This document shows, in pieces, positions 34,626 to 45,276 of a DNA stretch of 64,000 nt (the stretch's first letter is position 1; each line of letters opens with the position of its first letter). The stretch covers positions 17,277,879 to 17,341,878 of the forward strand of contig NC_068340.1 in the NCBI RefSeq assembly GCF_014633365.1, given 5' to 3'. This DNA is from Diospyros lotus (Eukaryota > Streptophyta > Magnoliopsida > Ericales > Ebenaceae). A program made the position numbers and the translations under genes. The notes beneath the pieces are model-generated. The model was not told the DNA's origin, searched no databases, and saw only the letters and a program-made list of their open reading frames with translations.

Positions 34626-35495
34626 AGCATAATATTTAAACAGATATGGTTCATCCCAAAAAAATGTTCTGACCTTCCTGAAAAACTTTTGTCTATCTAG
34701 CTTAGTCCAATGACTAGGAACTGAACCTACAGCTAAATAATTGGCTATGTCAGCATACCAAGGGGCAGAAGTCAATGTACTCACATGAAGAAGATGTTCA
34801 TCAAGAAAATTATCGGGAATAGAACCCTCAGTAAGATCCTAACCTAGGATTCTAGACAGATGGTCAGCTACAACATTCTCTACTCCCTTTTTTATCCTTA
34901 ATTTCTATGTGAAACTCTTGGAGGAGCAGAATCCACCTAATGAGACGTGGCTTGGTGTTTTGCTTGGTGAGCAGGTATTTCAAAGCAGCGTGATCTGTGT
35001 ACACAATCACCTTTGATCCTACCAGGTATGACCTAAACTTATCCAATGCAAATACTACAACCAGCAATTCTTTCTATATGGTGGTGTAATTTCTCTGGGC
35101 TTCATTTAAGGTTCTGTTAGCATAGTAAATGACATGGGGCTTCTTTTCTTTGCTCTGTCCTAGCACGGCCCCTATGGCATAATCACTTGCATCACACATT
35201 AGTTCAAAAGGTAAAGTCCAGTCAGGAGGTTATATGATGGGTGCAGTGATAAGTGCATGTTTCAGCTTCTCAAAGGCACTTTGACAATTTGGGGTCCACT
35301 CGAATGGAACGTCCTGAGACAACAGACAACACAAAGGTCTTGCTATTGTGCTAAATGAGGCAATAAATCTTCTGTAAAAGCCAGCGTGACCAAGAAAAGA
35401 TCTAATGTCCTTGACATTTCTAGGGGCTGGAAGCTTCTGAATGGCTTCAACTTTGGCCTTGTCTACTTCTAGACCCCTAGATGAGACTATGTGTC
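34626..35495 (-). pseudogene. pol: Athila RNase H and linker
   Basis: It follows RT. The connection block (GLEVDKAKVEAIQKLPAPRN, FLGHAGFYRRFI, PLCCLLSQDVPFEW, AFEKLKHALITAPI) is in the frame at 35538-35230. RNase H proper follows, with [20 protein letters not shown] and [20 protein letters not shown] in 35067-34864. The stretch between these frames and after 34864 contains stops. The domain degrades the RNA strand of the RNA-DNA hybrid in reverse transcription. Confidence 0.85.
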
Positions 35496-36266
35496 CTAAT
35501 GCAATACCTTGATTAACCATGAAGTGGCATTTTCCCAATTGAGCACAAGATGGGTCTCCTCACATCGAATCAAAACTTTCTCCAGATTCTTTAAACATAA
35601 GTCAAAACTACTTCTATAGACAGAGAAATCATCCATAAACACCTCCACAATATGTTCAACCATTTCACTAAAGATACTCATCATGCACCTTTGAAAAGTG
35701 GCAGGAGCATTGCACAACCCAAATGGCATACGTTTATATGCAAATGTCCCAAAAGGGCACGTGAAGGCTGTTTTCTCTTGATCTTCTAGTGCTACATCAA
35801 TCTGATTATATCCTGAATATCCATCCAAAAAATAGTATAATGCTTGACCTGTTATCCTTTCAAGTGTTTGATCCAGAAATGGGAGAGGAAAATGGTCCTT
35901 CCTAGTCATGAAATTGAGTTTTCTATAGTCTATGCACACACGCCAACCTGTTTGGCGGCGGATTGGGACTAACTCATTCTTCTCATTTTGCCCTACAGTA
36001 ACTCCGGACCGTTTAGGTACGACCTGAGTTGGACTAACCCATTTTGAATCAGATATTGGATAAATAATAACTCCATCCAGTAATTTGAGCACTTCCTTCC
36101 TAACCACTTCTTTCATATTGGGATTTAGTCTTCTCTGCATTTGCCTCACTGGTTTTGCATTTTCTTCTAAGAAGATCCTATGGGTGCAAATTAGAGGGCT
36201 AATTCCATGCAAGTCTGATATGGTCCATCCTAAAGCCTTCTTGTGTGCTTTCAGTACTTCTATCAA
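35496..36266 (-). CDS. pol: Athila reverse transcriptase (longest intact pol frame)
   Basis: A 256-codon open frame covers most of the RT: ALGWTISDLHGISPLICTHR, DSKWVSPTQVVPKRSG, GWRVCIDYRKLN, DHFPLPFLDQ, YYFLDGYSGYNQI, EKTAFTCPFGTFAYKRMPFG, LCNAPATFQRCMMSIF and the catalytic motif FMDDFSVY, where YxDD is FMDD as in Athila. It is part of the Gag-Pol polyprotein, so the Met at 36266 is not a true start; a stop lies just upstream (after LSTQQEV). The end at 35496 is a frameshift, and the coding sequence goes on in the next frame at 35538. The RT fold is well preserved while its surroundings are broken. Confidence 0.9.
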   Translation of the reverse strand: MIEVLKAHKKALGWTISDLHGISPLICTHRIFLEENAKPVRQMQRRLNPNMKEVVRKEVLKLLDGVIIYPISDSKWVSPTQVVPKRSGVTVGQNEKNELVPIRRQTGWRVCIDYRKLNFMTRKDHFPLPFLDQTLERITGQALYYFLDGYSGYNQIDVALEDQEKTAFTCPFGTFAYKRMPFGLCNAPATFQRCMMSIFSEMVEHIVEVFMDDFSVYRSSFDLCLKNLEKVLIRCEETHLVLNWENATSWLIKVLH

Positions 36267-36587
36267 CTACACTTCTTGTTGGGTGCTTAGGCTGGACGAA
36301 ATGACTACTGGGTATGTCTCTCCTTCTCCTAGAAAAGCATACTTCAACTCATTCGGCAGTGGCTTCTTTTCAGGAATGGGTGGATGACTCACAGAGGTAT
36401 ATGGTTTATGCAAAGGCTGTACAGGCTCTAGCTTAGGAATCCATTGAGTCATGGGCATCTCATTTTCCTTTTTGCTATTCTCCAAGTGATTATCTCCCTT
36501 CACAGTTCCACTCACAAATTCTTTCTCAAAATACTCTTCAGACAGAGTTTGAATCAAATCTACCTTTTCTATCTCACTTTCAGTGTT
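36267..36587 (-). pseudogene. pol: Athila protease-RT linker
   Basis: The minus-strand frame 36557-36267 (FEKEFVSGTVKGDN, MPMTQWIPKLEPVQPLHKP, SVSHPPIPEKKPLPNELKYA, FLGEGETYPVVISSSLS) is the conserved stretch before RT in Athila elements. Stops at ~36587 and 36267 interrupt the polyprotein. Confidence 0.8.
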
Positions 36588-36956
36588 CTATTGTTTGGAA
36601 ATTCTGAAAATATTCATCTCCACAATCATATTTCCAAACGACAGTTTCAGAACTCCATTCCTACAATTGATGATTGCATTGGAAGTTACTAGGAATGGTC
36701 TCCCCAAGATGATAGGAACAGGCGGTTGTGGACCATGGTGGGGTTGAGTGTCTAGAACTATGAAGTCTATTGGGAAGTAGAATTTATCCACCTGAACTAA
36801 GACATTTTCCACAATACCCCTAGGAACTTTGACTGATCTATCTGCCAGTTGCAGAGTGACTCTAGAAGGTTTAAGTTCTCCTAGACCCAACTGTTGATAG
36901 ACACTATAAGGCAATAAGTTGACACTTGCTCCTCAGTCTAAGAGTGCTTGATCAAC
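36588..36956 (-). pseudogene. pol: Athila aspartic protease, second part
   Basis: Read on the minus strand from the CACTA insertion: VDQALLD, a stop in place of Leu, GASVNLLPYSVYQQLGLGEL, then VTLQLADRSVKVPRGIVENV, VQVDKFYFPIDFIVLDTQP, PIILGRPFLVTSNAIINCRN and GVLKLSFGNMIVEMNIF. DxGA is the catalytic aspartate motif and ILGRPFL the flap-following block. The stop inside the active site and the insertion inactivate it. Confidence 0.88.
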
Positions 36957-36974
36957 TTTCATTATAAAAAAATT

Positions 36975-37495
36975 GATTTTTAGCGGCGATTTTTTTGCAA
37001 CGATTTTTAAAATCGTCGCAAAAAATGAAATTTTGCAGCAGTTTGTTAACCGCCGCAAAATACTATTTTAGTAGCAATTTTCTTAACATTTTGCGACTGT
37101 TTTTAAAAATCGTCGCAAAATTCATTAAAACATTCAATTTTGCGGCGGTTTTTAAGAAACCGTAGCTAATTTTAGAAAATAATTAAATAATTAAAAAATA
37201 AAATTGAATTTAGCGGCGGTTTCTGAGAAACCGCCCCTAAATTAAAAAATAATTAAATAAATCAAAATTAAAATTAAAATACATTTTGCGGCGATTTTGA
37301 AAAATCGCCGCAAAATTCATGAAAGATTTAATTTAGCGGCGATTTTCAAAAATCGCCGCTAAATTCAAAAAATAATTAAATAATTTATAATTAAATTTAA
37401 ATTAACATTTGCGGGGGGTTTTAGAAACCGCGGCAAAATTCATTAAAAAATTTAATTTAGCGGCGGTTTTTCAAAACCGCCGCTAAATTAAAAAA
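36975..37495. repeat. Left subterminal palindromes of CACTA-like element 2
   Basis: About ten units alternating TTTAGCGGCGGTTT and AAACCGCCGCTAAA (also GCGGCGATTTT...AAAATCGCCGC) in AT-rich spacers. Each unit is a near-perfect inverted repeat of ~10-15 bp arms. Confidence 0.85.
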
Positions 37496-37589
37496 ATAAT
37501 TAAATAATTTAAAATTAAATTGAATTAAATTAATGAAAAGAAATATAAAATCTTAAAAAGAAATTAAAATTTTAATTTAAATTAATTGC

Positions 37590-40500
37590 AAAATCTTTAT
37601 ATATATAAAATTATGATACTCTTGAAAAAAGAAATTTCCTCCCAAAACTTACATTAATTAATGATTTGCAATTAACACTTATTGTATTAATAATTTACAT
37701 TTTGTAATTTGCATTAATAATTTAAAATTTTCAATTGCTTTGAAATAATAAGTAGCAATAAAATTTTCCCCCAAAACTTGAATTAATGATTTGCATTTAG
37801 TATTTATTGCATTAATAATTTACATTTTGTAATTTACATCTTTATATATATAAAAGTAGGATAGTCTTGAAAAAAGAAATTTTCCTCCAAAACATGCATT
37901 AATGATTTACAATTAATACTTATTGCATTAATAATTTAAAATTTTCAATTACTTTGAAATAATAAGTAATAATAAAATTTTCCCCCAAAATTTGCATTAA
38001 TGATTTGCATTTAGTACTTATTGCATTAATAATTTATATTTTATAATTTGCATATTTATATATATAAAAGTAGGATAGTCTTGAAAAAAGAAATTTTCCT
38101 CCAAAACTTGCATTAATAATTTACAATTAATACTTATTGCATTAATAATTTACATTAATAATTTAAAATTTTCAATTGCTGCATTAATAATTTAAAATTT
38201 TCAATTGCTTTGAAATAATAAGTAGTAATAAAATTTTCTCCCAAAACTTACATTAATGATTTGCATTTAGTACTTATTGCATTAATAATTTACATTTTAT
38301 AATTTGCATCTTTATATATATAAAAGTGGGATAGTCTTGAAAAAAGAAATTTTCCTCCAAAACTTGCATTAATGATTTACAATTAATACTTATTGCATTA
38401 ATAATTTGCATTAATAATTTAAAATTTTCAATTGTTGCATTAATAATTTAAAATTTTCAATTGCTTTGAAATAATAAGTAGTAATAAAATTTTCTCCCAA
38501 AACTTGCATTAATGATTTGCATTTAGTACTTATTGCATTAATAATTTACATTTTATAATTTGCATCTTTATATATATAAAAGTGGGATAGTCTTGAAAAA
38601 AGAAATTTTCCTCTAAAACTTGCATTAATGATTTACAATTAATACTTATTGCATTAATAATTTAAAATTTTCAATTGCTGCATTAATAATTTAAAATTTT
38701 CAATTGCTTTGAAATAATAAGTAGTAATAACATTTTCTCCCAAAACTTGCATTAATGATTTGCATTTAGTACTTATTGCATTAATAATTTACATTTTATA
38801 ATTTGCATCTTTATATATATAAAAGTGGGATAGTCTTGAAAAAAGAAATTTTCCTCGAAAACTTGCATTAATGATTTACAATTAATACTTATTGCATTAA
38901 TAATTTGCATTAATAATTTAAAATTTTCAATTGTTGCATTAATAATTTAAAATTTTCAATTGCTTTGAAATAATAAGTAGTAATAACATTTTCCCCCAAA
39001 ACTTGCATTAATGATTTGCATTTAGTACTTATTGCATTAATAATTTACATTTTATAATTTGCATCTTTATATATATAAAATAAAAGTGGGATAGTCTTGA
39101 AAAAAGAAATTTTCCTCCAAAACTTGCATTAATGATTTACAATTAATACTTATTGCATTAATAATTTAAAATTTTCAATTGCTACATTAATAATTTAAAA
39201 TTTTCAATTGCTTTGAAATAATAAGTAGTAATAAAATTTTCTCCCAAAACTTGCATTAATGATTTGCATTTAGTACTTATTGCATTAATAATTTACATTT
39301 TATAATTTGCATCTTTATATATATAAAAGTGGGATAGTCTTGAAAAAAGAAATTTTCCTCCAAAACTTGCATTAATGATTTACAATTAATACTTATTGCA
39401 TTAATAATTTGCATTAATAATTTAAAATTTTCAATTGCTGCATTAATAATTTAAAATTTTCAATTGCTTTGAAATAATAAGTAGTAATAAAATTTTCTCC
39501 CAAAACTTGCATTAATGATTTGCATTTAGTACTTATTGCATTAATAATTTACATTTTATAATTTGCATCTTTATATATATAAAAGTGGGATAGTCTTGAA
39601 AAAAGAAATTTTCCTCCAAAACTTGTATTAATGATTTACAATCAATACTTATTGCATTAATAATTTGCATTAATAATTTAAAATTTTCAATTGCTGCATT
39701 AATAATTTAAAATTTTCAATTGCTTTGAAATAATAAGTAGTAATAACATTTTCTCCCAAAACTTGCATTAATGATTTGCATTTAGTACTTATTGCATTAA
39801 TAATTTATATTTTATAATTTGCATCTTTATATATATAAAAGTGGGATAGTCTTGAAAAAAGAAATTTTCCTCCAAAACTTGCATTAATGATTTACAATTA
39901 ATACTTATTGCATTAATAATTTGCATTAATAATTTAAAATTTTCAATTGCTGCATTAATAATTTAAAATTTTCAATTGCTTTGAAATAATAAGTAGTAAT
40001 AACATTTTCCCCCAAAACTTGCATTAATGATTTGCATTTAGTACTTATTGCATTAATAATTTACATTTTATAATTTGCATCTTTATATATATAAAATAAA
40101 AGTCGGATAGTCTTGAAAAAAGAAATTTTCCTCCAAAACTTGCATTAATGATTTACAATTAATACTTATTGCATTAATAATTTGCATTAATAATTTAAAA
40201 TTTTCAATTGTTGCATTAATAATTTAAAATTTTCAATTGCTTTGAAATAATAAGTAGTAATAAAATTTTCTCCCAAAACTTGCATTAATGATTTGCATTT
40301 AGTACTTATTGCATTAATAATTTACATTTTATAATTTGCATCTTTATATATATAAAAGTGGGATAGTCTTGAAAAAAGAAATTTTCCTCCAAAACTTGCA
40401 TTAATGATTTACAATTAATACTTATTGCATTAATAATTTAAAATTTTCAATTGCTGCATTAATAATTTAAAATTTTCAATTGCTTTGAAATAATAAGTAG

Positions 40501-41760
40501 TAATAACATTTTCTCCCAAAACTTGCATTAATGATTTGCATTTAGTACTTATTGCATTAATAATTTACATTTTATAATTTGCATCTTTATATATATAAAA
40601 GTGGGATAGTCTTGAAACAAGAAATTTTCCTCCAAAACTTGCATTAATGATTTACAATTAATACTTATTGCATTAATAATTTAAAATTTTCAATTGCTGC
40701 ATTAATAATTTAAAATTTTCAATTGCTTTGAAATAATAAGTAGTAATAACATTTTCCCCCAAAACTTGCATTAATGATTTGCATTTAGTACTTATTGCAT
40801 TAATAATTTACATTTTATAATTTGCATCTTTATATATATAAAAGTGGGATAGTCTTGAAAAAAGAAATTTTCCTCCAAAACTTGCATTAATGATTTACAA
40901 TTAATACTTATTGCATTAATAATTTAAAATTTTCAATTGCTGCATTAATAATTTAAAATTTTCAATTGCTTTGAAATAATAAGTAGTAATAACATTTTCT
41001 CCCAAAACTTGCATTAATGATTTGCATTTAGTACTTATTGCATTAATAATTTACATTTTATAATTTGCATCTTTATATATATAAAAGTGGGATAGTCTTG
41101 AAACAAGAAATTTTCCTCCAAAACTTGCATTAATGATTTACAATTAATACTTATTGCATTAATAATTTAAAATTTTCAATTGCTGCATTAATAATTTAAA
41201 ATTTTCAATTGCTTTGAAATAATAAGTAGTAATAACATTTTCCCCCAAAACTTGCATTAATGATTTGCATTTAGTACTTATTGCATTAATAATTTACATT
41301 TTATAATTTGCATCTTTATATATATAAAATAAAAGTAGGATAGTCTTGAAAAAAGAAATTTTCCTCCAAAACTTGCATTAATGATTTACAATTAATACTT
41401 ATTGCATTAATAATTTAAAATTTTCAATTGCTTTGAAATAATAAGTAGTAATAAAATTTTCCCCCAAAACTTGCATTAATGATTTGCATTTAGTACTTAT
41501 TGCATTAATAATTTACATTTTGTAATTTGCATATTTATATATATAAAAGTAGGATAGTTTTGAAAAAATAAATTTCCACCCAAAACTTGCATTAATGATT
41601 TGTAATTAATACTTATTGTATTAATAATTACATTTTGTAATTCGCATTAATAATTTAAAATTTTCAATTACTTTGAAATAATAAGTAGTAATAAAATTTT
41701 TCCCCAAAACTTACATTAATGATTTGTATTTAGTATTTATTGCATTAATAATTTACATTT
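37590..41760. repeat. Tandem array, 17 units of ~243-261 bp, possible higher-order repeat
   Basis: The anchor word ATAGTCTTGAAA (ATACTCTTGAAA in the first unit, ATAGTTTTGAAA in the last) occurs at 37616, 37861, 38075, 38331, 38587, 38830, 39091, 39334, 39590, 39846, 40107, 40363, 40606, 40849, 41092, 41340 and 41554. Units are AT-rich with GCATTAATGATTT, TTTATATATATAAAA and TTTCAATTGCTTTGAAATAA. Length classes come from an optional 13-bp copy of GCATTAATAATTT and an occasional extra ATAAA. Central units are nearly identical while edge units are diverged. No coding. Confidence 0.93.
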
Positions 41761-42660
41761 GCCAAGTGTCAATCAATGGTGAATTTTTTCACTCAAAAAC
41801 TTGCATTAAATCAAAGGTAGTGATTAATTAATTATTAATTAATTTAATAATTATATTATAGTCTTGAAAATGTGATGTCTTAACAAATTCATAAAACAAT
41901 ATTTAAGGTTGTCAAACGCTAGGGTTTTTCAATACTAATTAATATTTAAGGTATCACATTTTTAAGACTATGGAAGAAATCAAAATTAATTTTTTTTAAA
42001 TTTTGTTATTATTGAAAAAACTTATTCTTACTCATATTTAAGAGTTTTAATTTATATTTATAATTATAATATAATAAATAGAAAATAACGAATGTTTTTA
42101 AGTGGAAATATTTATTTATAAATAAATATAATATAATAAAAAAAATTATAAGTATTTTCTCAAGTGACCTATTTAATATGTTAATTATTCTTTAATACAT
42201 TAATTGAATGACAGTTTATTGAATTAAAAGTGTTCTCCATTAGTATATTAAATAGTGAATAATTAAGTAAACTTAAATTTTTTCAACATGATTAAAGATT
42301 AAAAAAAATTATAATTATCAATTCTGTTAAAATTATTTAAAATAATAAATTTATTTTTTTATTTTTAAATTAAACTCCTCGATATATCACATGGGTTCAC
42401 CACTAGTTAATTAAAAATTTAATTTAAAAAATTAAAATAAAAATAAATTTTAATAATTTTAAAAAATAAATATTTTTTTATTTTTAATCAATTAATTTAG
42501 TTAATTTAATTCAATTAATTTATTTTTAATTTATTCCTTTACTCTTTTAAAAAATAATAAATTAATTAATGTTTTTTAATTTATATTAAAAAATATAAAA
42601 TATAATTATGGAAAGTAGTGGTTGTTTTGATATATAATTTATATATGCAATTATATAATA
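41761..42660. other. AT-rich interior of CACTA-like element 2
   Basis: About 900 bp of very AT-rich sequence without frames, repeats of note or recognisable motifs. Confidence 0.6.
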
Positions 42661-42662
42661 AG

Positions 42663-42732
42663 GGGGCTTGGCAGATCAGACGGTCACGCGCACACACGTG
42701 CACAATGGAGGTTGCGGGTTCAAAACTCTAGG
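42663..42732 (+). promoter_or_regulatory. tRNA-like A-box/B-box module in CACTA-like element 2
   Basis: TGGCAGATCAGACGG (42669-42683) is A-box-like and GGTTCAAAACT (42717-42727) is B-box-like, one CpG transition from GGTTCGAAA. Flanks GGGGGCT before and TCACGCGC after the A box match the minus-strand module at 6299-6368. Confidence 0.5.
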
Positions 42733-42774
42733 GAAGGGGTGGGAGAAATTAAAATTTTTAATTTTGTTTTAATT

Positions 42775-43135
42775 TTAGCAGCGATTTTAGAAACCGCCGC
42801 TAAAATTAAAATTTTTTATTTTTTTTATTTTTGCGGCAGTTTCCGAAACCGCCGCTAAAATCAAAATTTTTAATTTTTTTTATTTTTGCGGCGGTTTCAG
42901 AAACTGCTGCTATAATTAAAATTTTTATTTTTTTATTTTTGCGGCGATTGAAAAACCGCCGCTAAAATTAAAAATTTTAATTTTTTTATAATTTTTACGA
43001 CGGTTGAAAAATCGCCGCTATATATTTTATAAATCGCCGCTAAATCACTAATTTTGCGACGGTTTTAAAACCGCTGCAAAAAATGTGATTAGCGGCGATT
43101 ATTCTAGCGATTGGTCAAAACTGCCGCTAAATGCC
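42775..43135. repeat. Right subterminal palindromes of CACTA-like element 2
   Basis: About seven GCGGCGGTTT / AAACCGCCGC units matching those at the left end and in the element at 5892-7428. Confidence 0.85.
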
Positions 43136-43153
43136 AGTTTTTTTGTAGTGTTT

Positions 43154-43660
43154 CTGACTTCCTATTATGCATGAGATGGTCGGACAGCCTGGATCCTTAT
43201 ATTTGGGAGCAGTCTTAAATTGTAAAATGGAACTCACTTGCTCAATCAAAAATGTTTTTCCATGCACATTCACTTTTCTCTTTACAGTGCAAAGATCTTT
43301 TAGGAATTTCGCATATGAGGGTGTTTGTTTGATCGCATCCAAAAGTGGAATATTGATCCTTACTTGTTTAAACACCTCATATATATCAATATTTTGTTGT
43401 TCCTTTTTTGTAACACTTAGTCTTTGAGGAAAAGGAGGTTTAGGATGATATTAACTTTCTCTTTCAATGTTCTTACCTTTTTCATCTTCTTTTTGTTTTT
43501 GCTTGTTTTTTTCTTTTTCATTATTTTCATTTTTTTCTAGGATTGGCTCTTGCTCTTCTGCTTTCTCTTTCTCATCAACAGTTTGTCTTATCCTAAGATC
43601 ATTTGGTTTTTCAATTATCTTTCCACTTCTTAGGATAGTCACGAATTAAACTTGTTCATG
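43154..43660 (-). pseudogene. pol: Athila gag-protease connection and first part of protease
   Basis: The minus strand reads a Glu/Lys-rich segment after TILRSGKIIEKP (a conserved Athila block), then INIPLLDAIKQTPSYAKFLK, DLCTVKRKVNVHGKTFLIEQ, and KYKDPGCPTISCIIGSQ up to the CACTA insertion. The protease resumes at 36956. A stop/frameshift lies at ~43450-43376. Confidence 0.85.
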
Positions 43661-45177
43661 TGTATCATTTTCACCACTAGAAGATTCCACCTAATTTGTT
43701 TGCCTAACTGGGTTAGGGTTGGTTTGAGAAGGGAATCTTCCAAGTTCTCTCACACTTAGTGTTTGGGTCAACTTTGTTATCTGGCTTCTCATATCTTCCA
43801 TGGCTCTGCTTGTTTGCTCTTGATTTTTTGTAAGCTGGGCAACCTGATTGTTGATGCCTGTTTGATTTTGAATGAACTGATGCAAGGTATCTTCCAAAGA
43901 TCTCTTGTGATGAGGTTGGTAAGTATTGGATGAAGAACCTTGATTTTGTTGAAAGGATTGTTGATGTGCAGAGAAGGGAGTTAGAGAATGATTTCCAGAA
44001 TCATGTCTCCAGGAAAAATTAGGGTGATTCCTATTATTGGGATGGTATGAATTGTAGTTCTAATTGTTCCTGTAATAGGTTCCACTTTGATTTTGATTTT
44101 GTCTTCCCTCAAAATTGTGTGAATTATTGTTATTAGTCTGCCCATACAATACCTCCTTGAAAGCAGGTAGAGTAGGGCATTCTTTAGTTGCATGATCTGT
44201 TGCTTCACACACAACACATTTCACTTCCATTTGTTTAACAGATTGTACCTTTTTGGGCTCCATGTTTTCAACTTTTTTTGTCAAGGCAGTTAGTCTTGCA
44301 TTTAAATCATCATTCTCACTCAACTGGTATCTCCTTCTTGTTATGGGTTTTCTCTTAGATCAAGAGAAGATGTTGGGCCAACTTCTCAATTTCTTGTATT
44401 CTTAGCCAATGTGTCAAAGAAGTGAAAAGCTTCTTCTGAAGTTTTCTCGTAGAATTCTCCATTACACATTATAGAAACTAACATTTTTAATTGGGGCGCG
44501 AGTGAGTCATAAAAGAAACTAACCACTCGCCATTGCTCAAAGGTATGGTATGGACATGTGTGAAGAAGGTCTTTGAATCTTTTCCATGCTTGGGCAAAAT
44601 TTTCATTTGATTTATAGGCAAAGTTTATGATTTGTCTTTGAAGAGTAGCGGTTTTGTTGGCAGGAAAATATTTTTTTAAGAAAATTGTTTGCATCTCTCT
44701 CCAAGTTCCTATAGATCTAGGTGGGAGAGTGCCTAACCACATTTTTGCCTTATCTTTCAGTGAGAATGGAAAGAGTTTTAACCTTATAACATCCTCATTT
44801 GTTGTATGGTCCATGCAAATGCTACACACTTCCTCGAATTCTTTCATATAAGTATATGGATTTTCAGAATCCATGCCATGGAATGTGGGCAACAATTGGA
44901 TTGTGCTAGGTTTGAAGTTGAACCTATGGTGATTTATGGGAAGGATGATACACGAGGGTGTTATCTTCCTTGGAGGGTGAAGGTATTCTCTAAGAGGTCT
45001 AATCAATTCCTGATCAACAGGATCAGGATCACCATGGTCACTCCCATGTTCAGACATGTTGTTTGGTTGAGCCATAAATGAGTGCGTTAATGAAAACTCA
45101 AAATCAGATGGAGTATTTTTTGAATGTAACACTTGTTCCAACACTCTACCGGATCTAAGTCTCATACACCAAACCAA
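43661..45177 (-). pseudogene. gag: Athila gag
   Basis: It starts at a Met ~75 bases into the leader after the PBS. The frame 45177-44386 encodes the retrotransposon gag domain (RPLREYLHPPRKITPSCIIL, FHGMDSENPYTYMKEFEEVC, FPFSLKDKAKMWLGTLPP, FLKKYFPANKTATLQRQIIN, ENFAQAWKRFKDLLHTCPYH, SFFYDSLAP). After a stop, 44323-44060 has a zinc knuckle CVVCEATDHATKECP (CX2CX4HX4C) and an Asn-rich stretch, and 43897-43691 has a Gln-rich, coiled-coil-like segment. At least two stops/frameshifts break it. Confidence 0.9.
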
Positions 45178-45253
45178 ACTAACAGAGAAGAGAAACTAAA
45201 GAACAGAAATAAAAGAAAAAGGACTAGGGATGATTATTTGGCTTACCTCAATC

Positions 45254-45271
45254 TCCCCGGCAATGGCGCCA
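45254..45271 (-). promoter_or_regulatory. Athila primer binding site (tRNA-Asp type)
   Basis: On the minus strand TGGCGCCATTGCCGGGGA lies 5 bases inside the 5' LTR. It differs by one transition from TGGCGCCGTTGCCGGGGA, which as I recall is complementary to the 3' end of tRNA-Asp and usual for Athila elements. Confidence 0.9.
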
Positions 45272-45276
45272 AAATT

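Larger units (their letters stand above)
36960..43150. mobile_element. CACTA-like non-autonomous DNA transposon 2 (TSD TTT)
   Basis: The left end is CATTATAAAAAAATTG and the right end, reverse-complemented, is CACTACAAAAAAACTGG; the left end differs by C-to-T changes. The 3-bp TSD TTT lies at 36957-36959 and 43151-43153, and the Athila protease frame continues across it. It is 6191 bp. Both termini (36975-37490 and 42775-43135) hold palindromic GCGGCGG...CCGCCGC units, and the middle is a 17-unit tandem array (~37590-41760). A tRNA-like module sits at 42663-42732. I see no transposase or any other coding region, so mobilisation would need proteins from elsewhere. Confidence 0.88.

Noticed and set aside
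37590..41760. Regular repeats that could be read as a CRISPR array
   Set aside because: The whole ~250-bp unit repeats, with no unique spacers, and it lies within a plant transposon. It is a tandem satellite-like array.
42663..42732. A true tRNA gene
   Set aside because: A and B boxes are only approximate, and I could not build a cloverleaf with acceptor stem and anticodon arm from the flanks.
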